From the NCBI GenBank assembly GCA_003952965.2, contig CM025852.1:13617809-13681808 (forward strand): a stretch of DNA of 64,000 bases, written 5' to 3'. This document shows, piece by piece, positions 52,105-63,270 of this stretch. The position numbers and the translations under genes were made by a program. The stretch is from Morella rubra (Eukaryota > Streptophyta > Magnoliopsida > Fagales > Myricaceae). Each line of letters opens with the position of its first letter. Positions within the stretch are counted from its first letter, which is position 1. The notes beneath the pieces were generated by a model, which was not told the origin of the DNA, ran no database searches, and worked only from the letters and a program-made list of their open reading frames with translations.

Positions 52105-52206
52105 GATTTGCCATGCGACGTAAGTTTGAAATAGGAATCATGTATCGTAGGATCATGCTAATCTTCTTTGTATTGTTCCAATTTTATCGGATGTCCCCGA
52201 AAGTAC
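52105..52206 (-). pseudogene. U6 snRNA-like sequence, 3' half diverged
   Basis: On the minus strand 52201-52154 reads TTCGGGGACATCCGATAAAA, then TTGGAACAATACAAAGAAGA, then TTAGCATG. This matches the 5' half of plant U6 snRNA (remembered canonical sequence) with two G-to-A differences. The second half aligns only loosely, although the length and the end (ATGGCAAATC then a T run) fit U6. No plant upstream sequence element or TATA box was found in front of it. It is therefore most likely a pseudogene rather than an active spliceosomal U6 gene. Confidence 0.75.
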
Positions 52207-53500
52207 GAATCCTGTATTGCAAGAACTCCTTAGAATATCATACAAGTTTGACCGGCGTGTTGGTGTTTTAATTTTTTGTGAATTTAGTTTGAGTTTGGCT
52301 AGTGTTGTAACAGATAACCATAACTGGAGTCTTTTTTATATTGAGTAATATTATTTTATACAGTTAAACCACAGGTCAATATTTCAAATTAACAATTTTA
52401 ACATATTCGCCCTTCAGACTACAGAAAAAAAAAAATATATATTAATTAAGGTGTACCATTACATATGAATGTCATATAGATCAAATAATACAATTTATCC
52501 CTTATATTTTAATAGGTTCATACTTTTTTTTTATCTAAGCTAATAGTTTTATATATATATAAATATATCTACTCTAATAGTTAACAGAAAGAAATGCCAC
52601 ACTGAAGAAACAAGATATGCACTTGGGAGTGGGTTCAAGTCACATTGCTACCAAGCGAGCTCTAAATTTACAGCACACGGGTATGTGAGGCCGAGTTAGT
52701 GTGCTCCACTCAAAGGGAGCTATTGAGAATAAATAAAACAAGATACTAAGTAAGTGATCAGATGGACAGCAAGGCTAACATAGGAGTGGATGAAATCGGG
52801 TTTGGTTTCTCATACTTCAAAATTTACCCTGACTCTGATTTCAACTTTATCTATCAAGTACGAGTTCGAGCTGGGTTACACGAGAAAACTTTAAAAGAAG
52901 TAAATCAGTGTCATTTCACTAGAGACACAAATAAGTTCGAGACTCAAACTTCAACTAATTTTTGTTGAGTTTATATTTCAAAACCTAAATTCGACTCCAA
53001 ACTCAAGGCAACTCGACCTGTTCTAATCAAATCGAGTCGGTCTGAATTGGGAGTTTAGGTGAGCAAGCCAAGTGGGCAAGTTTAAGCTAACAAGCAATTG
53101 GACCCAACTGTCCAATGGGTACGACACTGCTGGTTTGGACCACTCTGTGTTTGATATTGGCTTTGTGAAGCAAATTGGCTTATTCCTCCATTTTGTTTTT
53201 CTTTGGTCCTTGTTTTGTGCCCGTACCAAATCCAGCCGGAATTTTTTTTTCTTTTTTTTTTCCTTCCGGACCTATTTGTAAGTTTTGACGCGGAAACAAC
53301 GCTCGATCCGTTGCTCGTAGCAGAAAGCGACTGGGACCTGGGAACCAACTACCAAGTTCTCTCTTTTCTAGTGTTGCTTCGGGGCTGACTCTTTGTGCCC
53401 TTCACTACACACAAAGCGAACGTAACTTAGCTCGTACTTGGCAGAAAGAGAGGTGCTACTTTCTTTCTTCTTCATTCGGACTTTTGGGGAATACTCGGCA
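52207..53500. other. Intergenic DNA and translocator promoter side
   Basis: No gene is recognised. 52760-53060 contains words like TCGAGTCGG that recall hAT subterminal DNA, but no TIR or TSD was found. T-rich tract 53240-53262. The 5' UTR of the translocator gene probably begins in the last ~100 bp. Confidence 0.35.
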
Positions 53501-56500
53501 ATGGCGGATCGGTTGATTACCCTCTGCAAAGATGAGGTCCTGACCTATGCTTACCTTCTCCTCTACATCGCCCTCTCCAGCGGCCAGATCTTCTTCAACA
53601 AGGTCGGTCCGTTTTCTTTCTCTGCTATCGCTTTCTTGACGCATAGTTCATGATTTTTCTCGCATTTACATTTCGAGAATCACTTGTTTTACGAGTGATT
53701 TCACTTATATTGTTGGATTACATTAGAGAAAAGGAAAGGAAATCTTTCAAAGAGAAAGCTGCGTTAAAGCAATGGTATTGTGTTTGCTGACTTCCTATTG
53801 GAAGAACCATTTGTACTTTTGGAACGAGGGTGTTATGATTTAAGGGTTGGATGGATTAAGGTTATCGAATTACCTCACATTTGCTAATTCTTGAGGGGCA
53901 AAAGGGGATTACTTTCTTGTCTTCCACGATACCATTTGTGTCAGGAGGCGGAACTTGAAATGCGGACAAGTGCACCGGACTGTGGGAGGTGATTTCAGTT
54001 GAGTGGAAAATGGAATTGGTTTGGTAGGGCTAGTAGGGTGGTGTATTTCAGTTATGGGATTGGAGCTAGAGTTGCTTTTAGTGTAGCTTGTGTGTAGTGA
54101 GTGGTTGTAGTTAGTGTCGTCAAGTGGGTAGTTGTTTAATGGAATGGGTAGTGTAGTGAAGCAATAAGGGTGGAAGCCGAAGCCACAACCGAAGAGTTGC
54201 AACATGTAGATAACACCTTGAAGCAGTTGTTGGTTGATCTACATCGGTACCACTCCACCATGAATGACGACAATATCAGGAACAAAAATGGCTAAATGAC
54301 CAGAATCAAGCAGGATGAAAAGGATGTTTACGACATCCCTCCCAAACAAGAAAAGCTTTGAGTAGTTTTGCAACTTATTAACAAGTTGTAGCCATTATAT
54401 TCATGAGGATATGTTTGCTGTAAGAAAAATATGAACTACAGAGATAAAGGGCGAGGAACAATGGGAGGATGAAGAGAGAGAATGGAGAAAGAAATTGTGC
54501 AAAACTTAAATTATTTATTTACTTCTGTTAATACAGACAATGAGAGGCTTTTGGATCCTTATTTCTCAGCTTCAATGAGGCTTCGGGTCCTCACATTGCT
54601 GTTTGAGTCCGGTGATTGGATAATCCAGAATCCAATGAGGAAGTCGGGAATTGAATAGAAAGGAAAAAGCCCTATAACAGGAAACAAGATAGAGTTCATA
54701 AACAGTTAACGATGTTTGATTTGGGGGTATCCCAATTGTCTAAAGATATCAGATTTCTTTAGTTAGTGCCAATTTTTTTAAAAAAACACTCGCTAACCTT
54801 GCTGTTCCAAAATTGATTCACCAAATATTTTAATTTTATATTAGAGCCCCATCCTTTTACATTTTAGAAAACACTTGGCATTAGTCCCAAACATATATGT
54901 TGAGGTACCCATGGACTATCCCTGGACATAGGTGAAATTAAAAGTTCACTTTTTTAATCATTTTCAGATGTGTACAGATTTTTTTTGGATAGTGAGTCAA
55001 AAATTTACCCACAACATGCTGGACATATATTAGTTCCCGATACTGTTATTTTGGTGTTTTGTATAATCTCTCCTTCCCAGAGTTGAAGTACATAAGAGGA
55101 ACCGATACACATGTTACTACTGGTGACAGTGCCTGTGATGTCCATCAAGCTGTTCTTTCTAGCGGTGCCATGATATTTTTTGCATGGCATTTATTGAGTG
55201 CAGTTGATAAGCTAGTTTAGTGGTAATGCAGCTCAGGTGCTTGCTTGTTAATTATCCATGCATCATGCGGTGCAGCAATCTCAAGCAACACATGATCAAT
55301 ACTATATGCGAAAACTAATTAGTTCGTTTATTGCAAGAACATGATGCAGGGAAATGTATGGTAAATTCTTGGTAAGTGCAAAAGAATGAAAAGGAATAGA
55401 TAGGCGAAATAAATTTCTTTTTGAATATATAGCTCCATTGCTAGCATCATTGCTGTACTAACCAACTTATCAAAAAAAAAAAAAATCAAAAGTACTGTGA
55501 ACTTCTCTTTTAAGTTGTTTAGCTTGTATGGCTTAGCTTGTTTTGTTTTGTTTTGAGGTTTTCAGTGTAGTCTTTTGTACTGTGAACTTCTCTTTTAATA
55601 AAGTTTTTCTACTTATCAAAAAAAAAAAAATCATTGCTGACTAACCTATTCCTTTGTGGAGTTCTTGCAAATACTTACCGTTACAGTGGTATGGTTATTT
55701 AATATTGCACAGTGATATGGGATATATGAAGTTTATTGCTACACCAACCTGTTTGACAAATTTTTTTTTTTTTTTTGATAAGTAAGCAATTTATTTTTTT
55801 TTGATAAGTAAGCAATTTATAATTGGGTCCATAGCTCAGTGGTAGAGCATTTGACAAAAGTTGCTCAGCATTGGCTGACTTAAGAATTGAAACTGTAAAA
55901 TGCAGTGGGTTTTGTCGTCTAAGGAAATAAACTTCCCTTATCCTCTCGGATTGACGCTTCTTCACATGGTCTTCTCATCTGTCATATGTTTTATGCTCAC
56001 CAAGGTTCTCAAGGTATGTTGTTTCTGATATACAATTCAACATGATGAAATTGGGCAATCATATCTTTTACTGCAATTTTTTTACTGTTTTTTGTTTTCT
56101 TCTTCTTACAGATTTTGAGGGTTGAGGAAGGAATGACTGCAGAAATGTAAGCAAAGAGACAGATAAAGTCCTTTAATCTGATATCTGAATCTTCAAGGTT
56201 TTGTCAAGTCATGCCTGTCAATAGAATAATTTTGTGATAATATGTGTCCCAAAAAATCACCATACAAATGCTATTTATATGTAAGTAAAACTAAGGGCGT
56301 TGTGAGAAAGTGGTATAGGGGAGAAATTGTCAGAAGACAGAAACTTAAAGAAGAAATTAATGACGCAACAGAATTGAAACTGAGCCCTTGAGAACAAAGA
56401 GGACATTCTTTCACCAAAGTTCCAAAATGTGTCCTTCTCTACGTCTAGACATTTGTGCCTTACACTAAAAAGCCACAATTCAGATTTTTCGGGAGTTGCA

Positions 56501-59500
56501 AACTTGGCAGTTGGGTCTCACGTGCCTGACCACACCAATTCAGCATACACAGGCCACATCTAAATCTAGGCTGCTAACTTCTCCAAGACTCCCCATTTGC
56601 TTGTTATTTAATCCTTAATAGCAATTTAAGGAATGTACCTCTCTTCCCTTTACCTTTTTGGGTTTCAATGCACAACACAGAAAGAAAACAGCTGTCCATA
56701 GAGTTATGATGACATGCACACTGCTCTGATTTGGAACTTTATGAGGAAAGTTACTGTGCACCTCACCCTTTGTCATAACCTTTATACATGGTAGTATGTG
56801 GAAGGTATGGTAGTACCTCATGAACAGTTATGGAGCTACAGAAACAGTAAAAAGGTAAAAAATTATAGGAAGTGTAGGGAAAGCTGTAGCCGAAGCAGCT
56901 ACAGTCTTGCTGAGCTGAATGAAACTTTCACGCTCCACATGCTTGACACAACAATACAGTATGGGTTGTCTTATTAGGAACGCGGTAAGATTAAGTGGAA
57001 AGGGGTAGATATGGTTTTAGGTCAAGATTAGGGAAAAAAATTTAGAAGATAATTTAGAAGAAATAGATGGAAAGAGAGAGGGGGCGTTTGTTGTGGAAGG
57101 GAGAAGGGAAAGGAGAGGCAATTCTGGCATTCTAGGCAACTAGTATGATGTTCTTGTTAGAGAATATAATTCAAATAATAAAATCTTCTCTCTTCCTATC
57201 AGCTTTAGTCTTTGGGATTAATGGTAGATTCTCATGGTATCAGAGCCTAGGTCTTGAGTTTGAGACCCGACTCTACACTTCACCCCAATTTTAATTAAAT
57301 ATTGCATTTGTTGGGCCTCCAATTAAAGGAGAGTCTGCCCACACATAAGGGAGCGTTAAAAAATATAATTCAAATAATAAAATCTATCTCTTCCTATCAG
57401 CTTAAGTTTTTGGGATAAGTAGATTCACATTCTCAACTTCAAAACAAATTTCAAGATTTTGTTGTCTGCACTCTTACAATGGAGTTCCCATATTAGAGAA
57501 GCATTGCTAGGTTCTTAAGTAAGCAAGTGGTTACTTTCAAGGAACGCCATTGGGTATTTGAAAAACGCCATAATTATGTATTAACAAGCCTTCTTAACCT
57601 CAAACTACGTACAAAACTTACTGTAAACTAACAGCAAGAAAGAGCATAAACAACCATTAGGGTGAAATGAAAATAGAAGAAGAAACACGGACACATTTTC
57701 GTTCACAAGAAAATATGGATGTGCAGAATTTAGTATGTGGACATCCTTGCTACCTGCTCCAGAAACTTTGTTGTGAATTTTTTACATAAGATTATTTAGC
57801 AAAACTTGTGCAAGTAATTTTGCATAATTCCTTATCAGTTATCTCATGTTCAGTGATTTCCAACACAAGTCTAACGAAGTTCCAATTTTCAGATATTCTA
57901 CATCTGTCGTGCCAATTGGTGCAATGTTTGCAATGACGCTGTGGCTGGGAAATACAGCATACCTGTATATTTCTGTTGCATTTGCACAAATGTTGAAGGC
58001 AATTAGTAAGTTCTTGGTGATTCTGTGGACTATCGCAGTCTAGCTAAATATCTAGACCCATATTTTCGGACTCTAAAGCTACATTCAACTTCAATCTGAA
58101 TGTTATGGTGTTACAGATCTATGCCAGATGCTTTATATAATTATTGGACCTCTTCAATATATCTCTGTTTGCCTACTAGTAAGATATTTAGGTTCATCAG
58201 CAATTACTAAATGTTATGTGTATCATTATTTATCATCATTACAAATTGTATGTCTCTCTAATTTCCTAAAGGACTTTTGCAGTGCCTGTAGCTGTTTTCG
58301 TTCTTGGAGTAGGAGCAGGACTTGAGATAATGAGCTGCAGAATGCTATTAATTATGTCAGTGATAAGTGTTGGCGTTCTTGTGGCTTCTTATGGAGAAAT
58401 GGATATCAATTGGGTTGGAGTTGTTTATCAAATGGGTGGTGTTGTTGGAGAAGCTTTAAGACTTATTTTCATGGAGATCCTGGTTAAGCGGAAGGGTCTC
58501 AAACTGAACCCTATATCCGTTATGTACTATGTTAGTCCCTGCAGGTATACTGACTCTGGTATCTTGTACTCTATGATTTGTTATAGAGAAGATAATGCCA
58601 GTGTGATCAAAGTGTCCAATTCTGTGCAGTGCTCTCTGTCTATTCATTCCCTGGATCTTTCTGGAGAGACCAAAGATGGAAGCACATGGGTCTTGGAACT
58701 TTCCACCCCTTGTGCTATCACTCAACTGTCTCTGCACCTTTGCCCTCAACTTATCCGTTTTTCTTGTAATTACACATACAAGTGCTTTAACCATTCGCGT
58801 TGCTGGAGTTGTTAAGGACTGGGTGGTTGTCTTGCTGTCTGCCCTTCTGTTTGCAGATACAAAGCTGACAGTAATAAATCTGTTTGGTTATGGCATTGGT
58901 CAGTATCTTATCATATTTTCCGATTTGTGTTGTATGCTGGAACCCAACTATTTTTAGATAGGCTCATTATTAGTTTCAGGGACATGTCTTAGATTTGTTA
59001 AACCTGCTCATCTTTACACCAATGCGCTTAAGCAGTAGGCCAACTTCAGGGAGACTTGATATTGCCAAGTGCATTTGGCACTTAAAGTTAGTGTCCCACC
59101 CGCTCCTCCTCTCTTCCTTGTCTTGGTCATTTCATGGTGGTTTCTTTCCCCAATAGTGAGGGTCACCAGTTAGGCTCATATCATTAAATTGCACCCTTAA
59201 TATGAGATTTTGTGTTCTTTTGGGTTCCCTTCAAGTCACGTTCTTTGGACCCTCTTGTTTGTTTGTTTGTTTGTTTAACCATGTATAATTAGGAAATGTT
59301 TTGTTTAATAGCATATATTCAAAGGTTTGAGTTCACCTGGGAGTTTGATGTTCATCCAGTCAGACAGCAGATCCTTCTCTATAGTCCTTTTTGTTAAAAA
59401 AGAAAAGTTGAAGAAAATTGCTCGAGTCTTTCTTCTCTGGAGTTTGAGCATTGACCTTTTGTTCAAGACATTCTTAGCAAACAATAGGTGGAATTTTTTA

Positions 59501-59660
59501 GAAACATAATTGAGTGAAAGCTTTAATATGTGCAGCCATTATGGGGGTAGCAGCTTATAATAATCAAAAGTTGAAAAAAGAAGCTTCTCGGAGCAGCTCC
59601 GATGATTCTGAACAGGGTCAATCAGTACCTCTAACCACATCGTCAGCTTCCAGCAAGTAG
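53501..59660 (+). CDS. Sugar-phosphate/phosphate translocator (TPT/NST family, At3g14410-like), complete
   Basis: Seven exons: 53501-53602, 55906-56013, 56112-56146, 57893-58005, 58283-58544, 58630-58898 and 59536-59660. All have GT...AG borders and phases that agree; the total is 1014 nt, 337 aa. An in-frame ATG at 53438 exists, but 53501 gives the family start [12 protein letters not shown]. The protein is about ten hydrophobic helices with conserved family stretches: [60 protein letters not shown], and [20 protein letters not shown] with the paired-lysine-type K in the last helices. The C-terminal tail is short and hydrophilic ([15 protein letters not shown]). Members exchange phosphorylated sugars or nucleotide sugars across Golgi/ER or related membranes. 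This subgroup's substrate is not known, and there is no plastid transit peptide. Introns 1 and 3 are long and hold retroposon insertions. Confidence 0.95.
55455..55815. repeat. Cluster of retroposon-like poly(A) tails in translocator intron 1
   Basis: ACTTATCAAAAAAAAAA occurs at 55466-55485 and 55610-55631. The second is preceded by TTTTAATAAAGTTTTTCT, as at a plant LINE/SINE 3' end. The reverse orientation, TTTTTTGATAAGTAAGCAAT, occurs twice in tandem at 55773-55819. A 20-bp word (GTACTGTGAACTTCTCTTTT) is repeated at 55492 and 55577. Confidence 0.6.
55825..55855 (+). pseudogene. 5' half of a tRNA (tRNA-Cys-like), truncated
   Basis: GGGTCCATAGCTCAGTGGTA then GAGCATTTGAC is the acceptor, D-arm and anticodon 5' side of a plant nuclear tRNA, closest in memory to tRNA-Cys(GCA). 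The A-box (TAGCTCAGTGG) is intact. Homology stops where the anticodon loop should begin, and no B-box or 3' half follows. It lies in intron 1 of the translocator directly after an oligo(T) GATAAGTAAG tail. It is either a truncated tRNA retro-copy or the head of a broken tRNA-derived SINE. Confidence 0.7.
57155..57429 (+). mobile_element. TRIM retrotransposon (275 bp) in translocator intron 3
   Basis: Two direct terminal repeats of 76-80 bp are seen: 57155-57234 (starts TGTTAGAGAATATAATTC, ends TAGATTCTCA) and 57354-57429 (starts CGTTAAAAAATATAATTC, ends TAGATTCACA). The first is followed at once by TGGTATCAGAGCCTAGG, an initiator-Met tRNA primer-binding site. A purine-rich CATAAGGGAG tract precedes the second. 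The internal region is only about 119 bp, with no coding capacity. Flanking TTCT on both sides (57151-57154, 57430-57433) may be the target duplication. It is in the same orientation as the gene. Confidence 0.88.
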
Positions 59661-60230
59661 ACAAATTTTAACAGCAGTCGACACAGTTACTTTTTTAAGG
59701 TATGTTCCTGCTAGCAAAGCCATTTGCTCCATGTTACTTGCTTTCTTATCAGAAATTTTTGGTTTGTTTTTGTTTTGGTTCCAATAATCCAAGCCCCCAT
59801 CCCCCTTGTTTATGAGATACTGTGGTATTCATATCCCATGATGTTCATTCGACATTTGTGATTTGGATTTTCCATCAATATACAGGATGTTCCATCTCTT
59901 TTCTTTGCAGCTACTCCAACGTTGAGGTACTTTTCGTTATTTGTGATGGTGTGGAGCAGAATTCACAGTAATGTGTAGAGATGCGCAATCCCACAATCGT
60001 GCCATCAGGGAAGGGAGGCCATTAATGAAGGATTTCAAAGTTGACGTAGTGCTGATCATAGAGTGCTTATCTGTGGGGTAAACAGTTGCTGGAACTCAAA
60101 AGTCAATTATATATATTGGAGAAGCAATTTGTCAGTTAATTATTTTAGCTGAAATGTTGGTCATAGACAGTAGAACAAATGTGCATCTTCTGTATCAATT
60201 AAAAACTAAAATAATATATTAGCCTTCCAA
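59661..60230 (+). other. 3' UTR region of the translocator gene
   Basis: Sequence after the stop has a possible 3' UTR intron (GTATGTTCC at 59700 to TTTGCAG at 59911). The UTR probably ends around 60200. Confidence 0.4.
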
Positions 60231-61975
60231 ATAGAACAAGACTCTTGAGCTAGTAGCATCAAAGTCACTAGCCCTTGGTGTTGGTTTATAGTTTCAGTTT
60301 AGAATTCTCAGAACTTGGCTAGCTAGCTGCCTTTCAGCTTTATAGACGAGCTACTCTTTCTTTTGGGACAATCACAACCAACCATCATCCATGGCTAATT
60401 TGGAACTGGAGGGTAGCTATGTGCCCTACAACACATTCCAAAAGTCGTGCATGGTTGGTGCGAAAGGTGGAGGAAAGTGGCTACAAGGAAGAAAATAACA
60501 CAAACTTCCTGGTGGCAGATCAATACCTGTGCTGAACTCAATATCGTTCCCATTCAAGCAAGAAACGAAGCTCGAAATTAATTGTAGAGCTTAATGTTCA
60601 GATCCCAAGAGCTTGGTTAAAAGTCTGGTAACCCAACAAGAAAAGCAAGGCCTCATGTTTTAAAAAAAAGTGTCCATTTCACTCACTTTTACTAATAATC
60701 AAGATAAAAGTAAAGGAGGGATGTTGGGGTTCTAAGAAATTTTATCCAAACGTTTTCGAAAAACGATTTTTTTACAAAATAAAATACAAAATAAAACCAA
60801 AGGGTTGGCACTAGAATGAATGGAACGGTTCCGATTCCAGTTAGTACAATATTTGATTATGGTTATAATCTGAAATTTCTGAAAATTCCGATTTCAATAT
60901 GTGAAATTTTTTAGTCAGATTTTTGCATAAGCCCAAAATGATTTTTAGGCATTTTGGGTTGGAATTTTGGCCAAAATTTATTGTTATACATTATACATTA
61001 GAAAATAAATAAAATGTAAAATATACATTCATTCAAAATCTAAAATAAAATTACAACATTCTAAAATTATTAGCATTGAAAAATAAAGTCATTTCTCCAT
61101 CATCCATGATACATTGCATACCTTGCCTTCTTCAACCATATGTCTAGGATATTCTCAAGTTCTCCGTCTCTAAAAAAAAGGCAAAAACAAAGCAAAAGAA
61201 AAAAATTTGAGCCCTATTTTTTTTTTTTTCAAGAAAACATCTGGTTCCAAAAAATACTAAAAATGCATTTCGATTTCTAATTTTGACAAGAATATTTACC
61301 CACCCTTAAATTAAAACCTCTATCTAGAACCACTTTTTTATTTTAACTATCAAATTCTTCCATTAAATAGGCGTTAGTCTTTTATTTTTTAAATAAAACT
61401 CATCTTCCGAACTTTCCATTCGAACCGGGTAAAATTGTTGAAAGAATATCAAATATAATATCTGTATTTTATTTGAGCTTATATAGAATATCATAAGATG
61501 AGGAGAAATGAAAAATGTTTTCCTTATTGCAAATTATTTTAGGGCTGCTAGTAGATCTTTAGAAACGTAACCAAAATAATGTAATACACCAATGGCGAGG
61601 AGAAAAACCTTTTAGCCCTTTGGTTTTGCTAAAAAGAAATTGCCTTTAGGTTTTCACGCTATTCAACTTTGAGGCTTTCTTTGAATATTAATTTGGTTTG
61701 ACAATTCTCTGTCCAAAAGTTAATGTTTGAAACATGAGCTTTAAAAAAAAAAAATGTTTGACACATGACGAATAATAATTTGACACGTATTTCTCTCAAT
61801 GACACATTACTCACATGTCATGTCCACGTGGACTTACAGTAAATTAAAAAAATTAGAATCAAATAGAAAGCCATGTCATTAAAAAAAATTCAAATCAAGT
61901 TCCAAAAATTAAAAATAATTAATTTTCAAAAAACTTAAATGCAAAAAAAAAAAAAAAAATTGTTTTGCTCTATGT
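60231..61975. other. Intergenic AT-rich DNA, no gene recognised
   Basis: Between about 60805 and 61313 the outer words AAGGGTTGGCACTAGAATGA and (reverse-complemented) AAGGGTGGGTAAATATTCTT hint at an old hAT-like element. No target duplication was found. Confidence 0.3.
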
Positions 61976-62160
61976 CCCCCGCCCTTTTTGTTAGGTGACT
62001 GTGGACGACCTTGGGAAGGGCCGAGCTATCTCATGGCTAGTTGAGCTCCATCTAATCCTAGGGAGGCTCGCATCCATGAGCCACCTCGTAAAGGCACTGA
62101 AGGGGCTGGAGTCCGCCCCGATCGCTCGTTGTGGGAAGCGGCTCCACCCCACCCTATTGA
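61976..62160. other. GC-rich island of unknown origin
   Basis: About 185 bp of much higher G+C than its surroundings (GACCTTGGGAAGGGCCGAGC ... GGGAAGCGGCTCCACCCCAC). It starts right after a poly(A) run (61941-61959). No frame or RNA family is recognised. Confidence 0.4.
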
Positions 62161-63270
62161 AATAACCCCATAGTAATTTTCTGAGATGAGATTATTTATA
62201 AAAAGAGGAAAAAACTTAAAGGAGGTCATTAAAAAAAAAAAACCCCCAGATAACAGAGAAGAAAAATAACCAAATAGGGCGTATAGTTTTATGGCCATAT
62301 GATACAGTAGGTGACATATCCACTGCTAGGGTTGTAAACGAGAATAGTAATAAATGTTTGAACTGAGCTCGGTGAAAGATTCAAAGATATTCAGAGTTGC
62401 AGCAGAATGTGATAGTTGAAATCAAACAGCGTGTTGTCTCCTTCGAATTCACGTTTACAATTGTTTGAGAGAGAATTCTATAGAGCAACTTTTTCTCAAG
62501 TTATGTTATTGTATCTCTTTCAAATGAAGTTTTAAATTTATATAATGGTTTACTCCAAATCAGTTGTGCTTATGCGTGAGATTCTTAGGGATCTCAAATT
62601 TCAACCATAAGATCATTATAAAAAATTATTTTTCATTAACACTCTTATTTTTTGTATCCGAATTTATGGGCTTTCTACAAATTTTGATCATATACATTAG
62701 TATATATATCACAATTAACCCTTGAGATAGTGAGACTATTTTCGTGAAATCTCTTTCGCTAACAATTATTAACTTATTTATCCTTTCACCATGCTATATT
62801 CCACATGAGCCGATAGGATCAAAATAATATCACTCATTAAATCTCTAACTCATATAATTCTTAATACACAATCTGTAACTCGTTGGACTTTCAACATGTT
62901 TCCAAAACAATTTCACAAATAAATATTATATATTATTTTTGAAATTTTTTTACAAAATTCATCTGGCTAAAGATTTCTTTTCAAGTTCAACTCTATACAG
63001 ATATACTATATATATTGTCTCACAAAGAGATTGGTGGATTCCTTGTGAAGCATTCATACAAACCAATTTATTATGCATAAGACTCAATATTGTCTGGAAT
63101 ATTTAATCTCAAAAGATCATCACTAAATGACTCGGTCAAGTTACACAACAAACAAATTTGCATAAAAACCTCTCAAGTCTAAAGATATCATAAGCTAATT
63201 GTGTTAAATATTCTTCTCGCCATCAATGATCATTTACAGAAGTATTCATATTTGATCATGTTCAGTGCAT
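62161..63270. other. AT-rich intergenic DNA
   Basis: No gene or clear repeat boundary was seen. Confidence 0.35.

Noticed and set aside
52760..53060. Possible hAT subterminal sequence (TCGAGTCGG words)
   Set aside because: No terminal inverted repeat or target duplication could be located.
53438..53500. Upstream in-frame ATG of the translocator
   Set aside because: It would add 21 residues before the family-typical MADR start. Homologues known to me begin at the position equivalent to 53501.
60805..61313. Possible hAT with AAGGGTKGGYA ends
   Set aside because: The ends are imperfect and no 8-bp target duplication exists at the junctions, so it is only noted as unassigned.
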